Positions 26,993 through 34,101 of a stretch of DNA of 64,000 nucleotides are shown here, piece by piece; the first letter of the stretch is position 1; each line of letters starts with the position of its first letter. The position numbers were made by a program, and so were the translations under genes. The stretch is from the NCBI GenBank assembly GCA_019421365.1, contig JAHZFJ010000013.1, forward strand, positions 1 to 64,000, in the 5' to 3' direction. Origin of the DNA: Lachnospiraceae bacterium (lineage in GTDB: Bacteria; Bacillota; Clostridia; Lachnospirales; Lachnospiraceae). Below the pieces are notes generated by a model. That model made no database searches and was not told where the DNA came from. It saw nothing but the letters and a program-made list of their open reading frames with translations.

Positions 26993-27895
26993 TCAGACTG
27001 TTGGTTCAATTACAGCAAATATTGTATCCGTTTGCTTTGCTTTAACTAAACATTTTACGTATTCATCATTTACTTCTTTTGATAAAATACTATTATAACG
27101 ACCTTTTCCTTTAGGGAGTCCTTTTGCCAACCAATAAAAATGATTAGATAAGTCATATCTTTGTATAAAGTAAATTTCTGACCTATATCCAGCATGATCA
27201 AATACATATTTTAATCCGTTCTCATTAAAATTATATATATGAGCCTTTTTATAATAGAAATTTTTAAAAGCATCATTCTCAAATGTCTTTACCATAATAT
27301 CATCTACATTCGGTACTTCTATATATATTTTTCCTCCGGGCTTTAACTGTTTTTTTATTTTCTTTAAAAATTCAATAGGATTTTCTATATGTTCTAGCAC
27401 ATGAAACATAAATATTTTATCAAACTTTTGTTCAAAGTCCCATGGATTCTTAGCTGTCTTAATCTTTGGATTTGCAATCACCTCTTCAATATATTGTCTT
27501 GCACCGCTATCCCATTCTGTTCCGTATGCTAGATGAACATGTTCGGAAATTGCTGATAAAAAATATCCTACCGAAGTGCCAATCTCAAGAATATCATCCG
27601 ATTTATCCACTTGACTCAACACTCTATTTACACGTTCCTTAGCCTCCGGAGTAAACTTATTAAAAGTTTCATCCATATATACTTTTTCATAAAACACTTT
27701 AGTATGAACTTCTGAACGGAATTCACCATCATAGTATTCCTCTAATTCCGTTTCCTTCGGAAGTGGATATATAAAATGTGTTTGGCACTTTGTACACTGA
27801 TACATCTTGTACGTATCGTCTGTAACATTTCTTATCGAATTATTTATTGATAATACATCCTCATTACCGCATAACGTACATTTTACTCTTTCCAT
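26993..27895 (-). CDS. Class I SAM-dependent methyltransferase with zinc-ribbon N-terminus
   Basis: A 300-residue protein. The N-terminus has two CxxC pairs (CTLCGNEDV at residue 6 and CTKCQTHFIYPLP near 34). The methyltransferase core has ILEIGTSVGYFLSAIS near residue 100 (SAM-binding loop), MFHVLEHIENPIEFLKKIKK near 150-170 and LKPGGKIYIEVPN. This is the typical layout of sugar or lipid O- or C-methyltransferases in glycan loci. It sits between the second maf gene and the CMP-synthetase gene, so it may methylate the second nonulosonate. GAGG precedes the ATG. Confidence 0.78.
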   Translation of the reverse strand: MERVKCTLCGNEDVLSINNSIRNVTDDTYKMYQCTKCQTHFIYPLPKETELEEYYDGEFRSEVHTKVFYEKVYMDETFNKFTPEAKERVNRVLSQVDKSDDILEIGTSVGYFLSAISEHVHLAYGTEWDSGARQYIEEVIANPKIKTAKNPWDFEQKFDKIFMFHVLEHIENPIEFLKKIKKQLKPGGKIYIEVPNVDDIMVKTFENDAFKNFYYKKAHIYNFNENGLKYVFDHAGYRSEIYFIQRYDLSNHFYWLAKGLPKGKGRYNSILSKEVNDEYVKCLVKAKQTDTIFAVIEPTV

Positions 27896-27909
27896 ATAAA
27901 TATCCTCTT

Positions 27910-29595
27910 TTAGTTATAATATTTGTTTACTACCTCTTCTAATCTCATTATTTTCGTACCGCTTATAAATGCTCCACCTTCGGTAGCATCTATAAATTCA
28001 ATATCATTAGGCGTTGTACGTATTCTCTCCTCAATCCATCTTCGATATACGTCTAGATGCTTACTTGTCTTTATTAAACTTCCATTAACGTCTTTAACAG
28101 TCCGTAAATCATTGACATCTGCTAGATACCTTCTCGAAGTACCTTCAGCATGTACAAGATTATTAGGATAAGCTAAATCCAAACCTACAAACACAATCTT
28201 CTTTGCTCCAAGCGATACAGCTACATCTAAAGCTGTTGTTGAAACACTTCCCCCAGTCTGATAAGCCTTATACCCTTTTTCTTTTGCAAATTCTTCTGCC
28301 ATAGAAAAACCTTCTTGACAGATTAAATACTTTTTGCCTTGATACTTTATTGCAAACTCCTTATATGCTGTAGAAAGTATTAACATTGGTATAGACTCGT
28401 TTTCAAGACCAGAAATTTGTCCAATGACTCTTGCATTACCATCCGATATAATTACATAATCCGGTCTAATACCAGCGGTCATTAATTTTTTAAACACAGT
28501 CCCTGTTGCTAAAACAATACCATTATTTCCGATATTCTTCAGTATTTTGTAATTCAAATCAAGTGAAGGTCCTGCAGCTATAATATATATATCTTTATCT
28601 TTCCAAAGATGAGAAAGCTCATCCACATTACTATCATAATTATGGACATTAGAGCGGAAATTTCCCTTTAGTATTCCTTTTTGATTCTTAACCGACTGAT
28701 AATGAAGAAAATATTCTTCCATTCGATCACGAATATTTTCCTCCTCAATAATTCTCTGTGACGGCCCATGGATTACGAATTCAGTATCTTCGTCAACCTC
28801 TGAAAGTTTTTTAGCTAATTTTATACATTTTGGATCATAATGAACACGAACTTGTCCACTTAGTAAACACCTTCCTAAAACACCATACATCGCTGCTAAT
28901 TGTAATATAGTAAGATTTGCTTCATAAACATCTATTTCAATATAACTATCAATCTCGCTCAATTGGGATATATGATACCCTAATCCTAGGCCATATATTA
29001 TATATTTATGTTTATCTTCATTGTACCAAGAATTTGCTATTATTATAGCTTCGTATTGAGGATTATTATTGCTATGAAGATAAAATTCCTTACCACTATA
29101 ATTGCATTTTACTGTAGGCAATCCACTTGCAGTGTATTCACATTGAAACCCAACCTCACTTTTTGATTCTGGTTGTAGTTGCTTATACAATTCTTTATCA
29201 TTATCAAGTATAATTTCTAGGTTTTTCTCTTTATTGTGATTTGAAAAAGAATAATTCAACTCTACAATAATCCATTCTTGTAACTTTATTACAAAAGGCC
29301 GTAATTGTAACTCCAACAAATCTGAAAGTAATATATAATCCTTATCTTCTTGTGCTTTTAATATATTGGCTAAAATATTCAATAAAGAATCTTGACTATA
29401 ACACTCTTCATAGTTACTTAATTGAATAATAGTTTGATTATAATTTGTTATTAATTTTTCAAGCATATTAATTACAGTTTTAAATATTCGAATCCCTCTG
29501 TCGAAATTTTGTTGTCTAAAGAAGAATACAGTGTTGTCATTTTTTTCAATTAACAAACTATTTATCTCTAATATTTCTTCTAATTTCATTAACAC
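27910..29595 (-). CDS. Maf-type flagellin nonulosonate transferase (DUF115/MptE-like)
   Basis: Motility-associated factor (Maf) proteins transfer pseudaminic or legionaminic acid from CMP onto Ser/Thr of flagellin. The 561-residue protein has a helical N-terminal region (1-120), a Rossmann-like region (IYGLGLGYHISQLSEI about 205; VYEANLTILQLAAMYG) and the DUF115 domain (about 335-500) with IYIIAAGPSLDLNYKIL, YVIISDGNARVI and IVFVGLDLAYPNNLVHAEG. The start is probably GTG with AGGGGG 7 bases before it inside the end of the previous maf gene. It is the second of two maf genes, matching the two nonulosonate branches. Which donor each uses cannot be told from sequence. Confidence 0.87.
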   Translation of the reverse strand: MLMKLEEILEINSLLIEKNDNTVFFFRQQNFDRGIRIFKTVINMLEKLITNYNQTIIQLSNYEECYSQDSLLNILANILKAQEDKDYILLSDLLELQLRPFVIKLQEWIIVELNYSFSNHNKEKNLEIILDNDKELYKQLQPESKSEVGFQCEYTASGLPTVKCNYSGKEFYLHSNNNPQYEAIIIANSWYNEDKHKYIIYGLGLGYHISQLSEIDSYIEIDVYEANLTILQLAAMYGVLGRCLLSGQVRVHYDPKCIKLAKKLSEVDEDTEFVIHGPSQRIIEEENIRDRMEEYFLHYQSVKNQKGILKGNFRSNVHNYDSNVDELSHLWKDKDIYIIAAGPSLDLNYKILKNIGNNGIVLATGTVFKKLMTAGIRPDYVIISDGNARVIGQISGLENESIPMLILSTAYKEFAIKYQGKKYLICQEGFSMAEEFAKEKGYKAYQTGGSVSTTALDVAVSLGAKKIVFVGLDLAYPNNLVHAEGTSRRYLADVNDLRTVKDVNGSLIKTSKHLDVYRRWIEERIRTTPNDIEFIDATEGGAFISGTKIMRLEEVVNKYYN

Positions 29596-29597
29596 TT

Positions 29598-31472
29598 CTA
29601 TTCCCCCTGTTTATACGCTTCTTCAGTAAAAACAAGCAAGCCATCTATCTTCTCAATTAACAGTTCAATAGCTTCTTTCATAGCTATATATACCTTCTTT
29701 GATTTTTGATAAACATGCTCTCTATTTCTTTGACGATCTTTAAAACGAATAAACAAGTCTTTATATTCGCCCAAAGTGGTTGTGTATGTGTATTTCTCTA
29801 ATAGTGAGTTTACCGTTTTACTACCTATAAGCTGATTAATCTCAGATAACCTCTTACTACTCCTAATCATCATATTTGATTCTCTAACATTATTAATATT
29901 TTCTTTTAATAATTTTTCTATCAGAATCAAAGCTTCATCAACATATTTTTCTACTTCTAAGAACTCATCCTTTATGCTATTTATACTATTTGACACAAGT
30001 TCTTTATCTATGTTTTCTAAACAGTTATTCTGACTTTCACCCATACCTTTAGACGTGAATAAACTCATATCCAAATGACTAGTGCAATATTTATCAATTG
30101 CTTCATCAAGTGTCAATATCTCTGTGCCTTTTATCTTTGCACCACCTTCTGTAGCATTAACAACTTTTCCATCAAAACTATTTACCTTATCATTATACCA
30201 ACACAAATAGGTATACCAATCATATCTTGTCTTTACTAAATCTCCATTATTTCCTTCTACTAATTCAACATATTCAGTTGATATTCCATTTTGTCTTCGC
30301 TCCCCCATAGCATGCGAAGAATTACCATCAAAAGCTAAATCTTGACCTACTAAGATAATTGTTCTTGCCCCAAGATATTTGGCAATTTCAAAAGAAGCTG
30401 TTGCCACAGATCCAGCACCTGCTATGCTCATATTATTTTTATTAATCCCTTTATATCTCTTTAAATTCAAATTATCATCAAAAAAGATTTTATTTGCATC
30501 ATTTAATTTCAGTACATTAGGATTCGACGCAGTACTAGCAATCATAGGGGTTTTAGTTGCAATTGGATTTTGAAAGTGTGAAAGTGATTTCTTAACATCT
30601 AAAGTTACTAAAAAGTCAGGTTCAACACCAAATCTTTCCAAGTACTTAACAGATGAATCAACTGCAAGTATTAACGCTTTCCCTTTTGCTTTCCTTATTA
30701 CTGGAGCATTCTTATTTAGTGAGGGACCGGAAGCTACGATTAATACGGGAATATCTTCTGGCAATACATCTTCATATTCTTCAATGAAGTTACCTTTTAG
30801 TATAGGTATTATATTCTCTATCTCAGCATTCGCCCAACTCCTGCCGTGGTAAATAGCAGTATTTCCATCAACAACTGACGATATATATACATTCTGATAG
30901 ACACTAATAAACCAAGAAAGTTTTTCTTGATATAAATTTTCATATTGTGGTATAGCAACCATTGTACATTGACCAAACATAATATTGAATTCATATCTGT
31001 TTAAAACACTTTCTAAATCCATATGATTAATTTGCTCAATAGCTAAAAATACTTTCGGATTTTTTATTATATCAGTTAGATCATAATGTATTAAAGTATT
31101 TATAAACATCTCATAGCTAGGCTCATATACTACAATACACTCCGTATCCCTAATCACTTTTAATAATTCACGAATAAAATATCCATTCCCTAGACCGAAA
31201 ACAACAAATGTTCTTTGTGAACAATTACTATTTAAAATTGAGTATTGTTCAGCCCAACAACTAGCTTCATTACTAGGATTATAAAGACTATTAAATCTTA
31301 TTACACCGTCCTGAGTTTGCATAGACGTGATTAGTTCTTCGTTTTTTCCTTTTGATATTATGAATGTATCTACATGCTCAGATTGATTATATCTATCTAT
31401 ATTTTCCATATTAGAATATAAGTATAAAGCATCTCTCTCTAATGTTTCTAAATTCTTTTCATAAATGCCCAT
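29598..31472 (-). CDS. Maf-type flagellin nonulosonate transferase (DUF115/MptE-like)
   Basis: A 624-residue member of the same family. It has TFVVFGLGNGYFIRELLKVI near residue 90-108 and IVVYEPSYEMFINTLIHYD, then the DUF115 core (about 240-430) with VLIVASGPSLNKNAPVIRKA, ALILAVDSSVKYLERFG, FLVTLDVKKS and IILVGQDLAFDGNSSHAMGE, and a helical C-terminal tail (about 480-624). Unlike its neighbour it lacks the short helical N-terminal extension but has the longer tail. It is encoded second after the flagellin gene and is separated from a 103-codon orphan by a strong hairpin. The Maf role is firm; donor is unknown. Confidence 0.88.
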   Translation of the reverse strand: MGIYEKNLETLERDALYLYSNMENIDRYNQSEHVDTFIISKGKNEELITSMQTQDGVIRFNSLYNPSNEASCWAEQYSILNSNCSQRTFVVFGLGNGYFIRELLKVIRDTECIVVYEPSYEMFINTLIHYDLTDIIKNPKVFLAIEQINHMDLESVLNRYEFNIMFGQCTMVAIPQYENLYQEKLSWFISVYQNVYISSVVDGNTAIYHGRSWANAEIENIIPILKGNFIEEYEDVLPEDIPVLIVASGPSLNKNAPVIRKAKGKALILAVDSSVKYLERFGVEPDFLVTLDVKKSLSHFQNPIATKTPMIASTASNPNVLKLNDANKIFFDDNLNLKRYKGINKNNMSIAGAGSVATASFEIAKYLGARTIILVGQDLAFDGNSSHAMGERRQNGISTEYVELVEGNNGDLVKTRYDWYTYLCWYNDKVNSFDGKVVNATEGGAKIKGTEILTLDEAIDKYCTSHLDMSLFTSKGMGESQNNCLENIDKELVSNSINSIKDEFLEVEKYVDEALILIEKLLKENINNVRESNMMIRSSKRLSEINQLIGSKTVNSLLEKYTYTTTLGEYKDLFIRFKDRQRNREHVYQKSKKVYIAMKEAIELLIEKIDGLLVFTEEAYKQGE

Positions 31473-31501
31473 ATTGTTTTATCACCTTTCAGTTACTAAT
31501 A

Positions 31502-31560
31502 TAAATAGAATATTACAAAATAAAATGAATCTAGCATTTTATTTTGTAATACCCTATTTA
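31502..31560 (-). other. Long perfect hairpin between the orphan gene and the first maf gene
   Basis: Arms of 17 perfect bases (31511-31527 and 31535-31551) around a 7-base loop, with an outer 7-base pair set TAAATAG/CTATTTA (31502-31508, 31554-31560). No U-tract follows on the minus strand, so it may be an mRNA-stability or processing structure or a partial attenuator separating the flagellin side from the glycosylation genes. Confidence 0.65.
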
Positions 31561-31574
31561 TCATTGCCTAATTC

Positions 31575-31886
31575 CTATAGTTCCTTGTCTATATTTTTTA
31601 ATAAATCTATTATTTCAAATTGCATTATATCGGCAAAGAGAACAGTATCATGACTTTCTAGTGCCTGTAATGCTGACTCAAGAATTTTATTAATCGATTC
31701 AATATCCACCGATACTATTTTATTATTTTTAAGATACGTTAATTCTTCAATCACGTTCAACAAAGAACCTAATACTGTATTGAGTAACTGATAACCACTA
31801 TCATTATTTTGTTGATAAAAACATATATTCATTTGTTCCGTAAGATTTATACAACTTACTAAGTTTTCTTTTATCTTTTTTTTCAT
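31575..31886 (-). CDS. Small helical protein resembling the Maf N-terminal extension
   Basis: A 103-residue acidic, helical protein with TTTAGGAGC ahead of its ATG. Residues 21-50 (MNICFYQQNNDSGYQLLN onward) and 66-102 (SINKILESALQALESHDTVLFADIMQFEIIDLL) align by eye with the first 115 residues of the Maf protein at 27910-29595 (FFRQQNFDRGIRIFKTVI and LLNILANILKAQEDKDYILLSDLLELQL): same order, spacing and hydrophobic pattern. It is the first gene after flagellin and before the maf genes. It could be a stand-alone adaptor or chaperone that helps Maf bind flagellin. The function is not known to me. Confidence 0.7.
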   Translation of the reverse strand: MKKKIKENLVSCINLTEQMNICFYQQNNDSGYQLLNTVLGSLLNVIEELTYLKNNKIVSVDIESINKILESALQALESHDTVLFADIMQFEIIDLLKNIDKEL

Positions 31887-31959
31887 ACTTTGCTCCTAAA
31901 TAACATTAATTTGAACGAGGGTAAGCATATAGCCATAGTGAAGTTTTATATTTATTCCA

Positions 31960-31998
31960 TGTAAAAACAAAAGAGGCTGGCGTAATGCCAACCCCTTT
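31960..31998 (-). terminator. Rho-independent terminator of fliC
   Basis: Twelve paired bases on the minus strand (about 31987-31998 with 31970-31981, including one or two G-U pairs), loop ATTAC, followed by TTTTGTTTTT. It begins 18 bases beyond the flagellin stop codon and probably separates the abundant flagellin message from the glycosylation genes. Confidence 0.88.
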
Positions 31999-32015
31999 CA
32001 CTAAGAACACTAAGA

Positions 32016-32831
32016 TTAACCAATGATTGATAATACACCTTGTGTAGATTGGTTAGCTTGAGCAAGCATTGATTGAGCTGCTTGTTGAAGAATATTGTCC
32101 TTAGAGTATTTAACCATTTCATCTGCCATGTTAACGTCACGGATACGTGATTCAGCTGCAGTTAAGTTTTCAGCTGTGTTATCAGCATTAGCGATTGTAT
32201 GCTCTAATCTGTTTTGAACCGCACCAAGATCTGATCTGAAATCAGAAACTGATTTTAATGCTTTATCAAGAGTATCAAGGTAAGCAGTTGCTGCACCATA
32301 AGATGCTACATTTTTAGCTGCATCTTTGATACCTAAAGAAGAAGCTAACATTTTCTTCATGCTAACATCGATTTTTTGACCATTGTTAGCACCAACTTGG
32401 AAGTTGAATGAAGCTGTAGTGTTAAGAAGTTTCTTAGTATTGAATTCAGTTTCATTAGCAATACGAGTTACTTCAGTTTGTAACTGAGACATTTCTTTAG
32501 CGATTGCATCTCTATCTTCAGAAGCGTTAGTATCGTTAGCTGCTTGAACAGTTAACTCTCTCATTCTTTGGATGATTGAGTGAGTTTCATTTAAAGCACC
32601 TTCAGCTGTTTGAATTAAAGAGATACCATCTTGAGCGTTTGTTGAGCCTTGCTCTAAACCTCTGATTTGTCCTCTCATCTTTTCAGAAATAGAAAGACCA
32701 GCAGCGTCATCACCAGCACGGTTGATTCTATAACCTGAAGATAATTTTTCTGCAGATTTTTGTAAGTTACCAGTAGTTACGCCTAATTGTCTGCTTGTAT
32801 TAGCAGCTGTCATATTATGTTGAATAATCAT
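32016..32831 (-). CDS. fliC: Flagellin
   Basis: Filament subunit, exported through the flagellar type III system. At 271 residues it is a minimal flagellin. The N-terminal D0/D1 helices start MIIQHNMTAANTSRQLGV and include SAEKLSSGYRINRAGDDAAGLSISEKMRGQIRGL and the TNAQDGISLIQTAEGAL segment; the C-terminal D1/D0 part has DLGAVQNRLEHTI, TAAESRIRDVNMADEMV and ends ANQSTQGVLSIIG. Only about 55 residues lie between the two conserved parts, so there is no D2/D3 outer domain, and any glycans must sit on the short centre. It has its own sigma-28 promoter, a CsrA-type leader and a strong terminator. AAGGAGG precedes the ATG. Confidence 0.98.
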   Translation of the reverse strand: MIIQHNMTAANTSRQLGVTTGNLQKSAEKLSSGYRINRAGDDAAGLSISEKMRGQIRGLEQGSTNAQDGISLIQTAEGALNETHSIIQRMRELTVQAANDTNASEDRDAIAKEMSQLQTEVTRIANETEFNTKKLLNTTASFNFQVGANNGQKIDVSMKKMLASSLGIKDAAKNVASYGAATAYLDTLDKALKSVSDFRSDLGAVQNRLEHTIANADNTAENLTAAESRIRDVNMADEMVKYSKDNILQQAAQSMLAQANQSTQGVLSIIG

Positions 32832-32839
32832 ATTGTTTT

Positions 32840-32872
32840 CCTCCTTGAATTACCAGCAGCATCCATGCTGCT
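32840..32872 (-). promoter_or_regulatory. Candidate CsrA-binding leader of fliC (hairpin plus Shine-Dalgarno)
   Basis: The mRNA has a hairpin with 6-base arms AGCAGC/GCUGCU and hexaloop AUGGAU (positions 32855-32872), presenting GGA in the loop, and about 20 bases further the Shine-Dalgarno AAGGAGG (32840-32846), a second GGA. CsrA dimers bind pairs of GGA sites of this kind, and Bacillus subtilis hag has the same layout. csrA and fliW are in the same locus. Binding is inferred. Confidence 0.75.
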
Positions 32873-32965
32873 TATAAGTTATGTTGTTTACCGAAGAAAT
32901 TTTAATAATTAACTTTAAGGCCGTACGCTCCCGATTTAATTATAATAAATTTCTTTTCAATTTAA

Positions 32966-32992
32966 TTATCGACTTATTATATTAAAAACTTA
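32966..32992 (-). promoter_or_regulatory. Sigma-28 (SigD) promoter of fliC
   Basis: Minus-strand TAAG, 15 bases, GTCGATAA (consensus TAAA-N15-GCCGATAA), placed just after the fliT-like gene and about 135 bases before the flagellin start codon. Spacing is ideal, with one mismatch in each box. Confidence 0.8.
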
Positions 32993-33011
32993 ACACTAAA
33001 AATAAAATATT

Positions 33012-33494
33012 TTATTTTTTTTTGTCAAGAAAGTACGATTGACCCTGATGTTGATTTGCCATATTTTGATAATACTTCGAAGCACTTGTATTACTCATTT
33101 TAAATGCTCGTATTTCTTTCTTTTTATTAGCACTATATTGTTCAAAACGAACCTTGTTACGAAGTTCACTTGTCTGAAGTACTACACCTAAATCAGTGAT
33201 TTTTTTAATTAATCCTTGCATCGTTACTATCTCTTCATGATACCGTTCTCTATGTAGCTGAATTTCTTCCTTTACTCGTTCAAACAACTTCTCGAATCCA
33301 GTATCAAGCAGATTCAATTGATCAATCCATTCTTGCTTTTCTTCAATCAAGTCACCAAATTGATCAAGACTCACCTCTTCTTCTTTTAAGACAATTTCTT
33401 GTTCTTGTGTGTATTCAATAATCTTTTCAAGAACCTCTTTCTTTCTATTTAATGATTGAATCATCACCTGTATATATGTTGAATTATTATCCAA
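33012..33494 (-). CDS. FliT/FlgN-like flagellar export chaperone
   Basis: A 160-residue, highly charged, coiled-coil protein with no enzyme motif: long helices through residues 10-130 (SLNRKKEVLEKIIEYTQEQEI, EEKQEWIDQLNLLD) and a basic C-terminus. Its position directly after fliS suggests a FliT-type chaperone for the FliD cap. The start is TTG with AGGTG about 5 bases upstream. A FlgN-like protein is separately encoded at 43097-43609. Sequence similarity among such chaperones is weak, so the name is based on context. Confidence 0.65.
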   Translation of the reverse strand: MDNNSTYIQVMIQSLNRKKEVLEKIIEYTQEQEIVLKEEEVSLDQFGDLIEEKQEWIDQLNLLDTGFEKLFERVKEEIQLHRERYHEEIVTMQGLIKKITDLGVVLQTSELRNKVRFEQYSANKKKEIRAFKMSNTSASKYYQNMANQHQGQSYFLDKKK

Positions 33495-33549
33495 TTTGGC
33501 ACCTCTTATATTTTCTCATCATAAATCTGTGAGTAACAATATCATACTT

Positions 33550-33930
33550 CTACTTTGCTTGTTGTCTACCTTGTTTCATAACTTGCATCCATATTTCACG
33601 CATTTCCTTAAAATCAACTAACACTGCTTCTAGAATTTCTTTATCCTTCTTAATATTAGCTTCAATAAGTCTTCGATACATGTGGTCATAGATAATATCA
33701 AAATCTTTTGCAACTGGATACTTATGGTCAAGTGTAGATCTAAACTCAACAATTACATCTTCAGCTTTTTTAATATTCGTATTTGCTCCTTGAATATCAT
33801 TCTTTTCAACTGCAATAATTGCTTTGTTAACAAATTTAATCCCTGCATCATATAACATAAGAGTTAGCTCTCCTTTTGATGCAGTTTGTACCTTATTATT
33901 TTGATAAGCAGCAGCATAATTAAATGCCAT
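33550..33930 (-). CDS. fliS: Flagellar export chaperone FliS
   Basis: A 126-residue flagellin-specific chaperone that binds the C-terminal D0 helix of flagellin and keeps it from polymerising in the cytoplasm; in Bacillus it also joins the FliW-CsrA switch. Recognisable pieces are YQNNKVQTASKGELTLMLYDAGIKFVNKA (residues 9-37), then YDHMYRRLIEANIKKDKEILEAVLVDFKEMREIWMQVMKQ. Length and layout match the family. AAGGAGG precedes the ATG. It follows fliD in the same operon. Confidence 0.95.
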   Translation of the reverse strand: MAFNYAAAYQNNKVQTASKGELTLMLYDAGIKFVNKAIIAVEKNDIQGANTNIKKAEDVIVEFRSTLDHKYPVAKDFDIIYDHMYRRLIEANIKKDKEILEAVLVDFKEMREIWMQVMKQGRQQAK

Positions 33931-34101
33931 AATAACTTCCTCCTTAATTTGATGTACTTATCAAGAAAGGTTACCAATTCTAATCACTGTAGAAGTAGGT
34001 AACCTTATCCAATTGATACACCGGTAGTTTAATAACCATTATCGTAAATAAGTTTATATCAACTCATTCTAATACTCTCAATGTATCTATATTATAACAA
34101 A

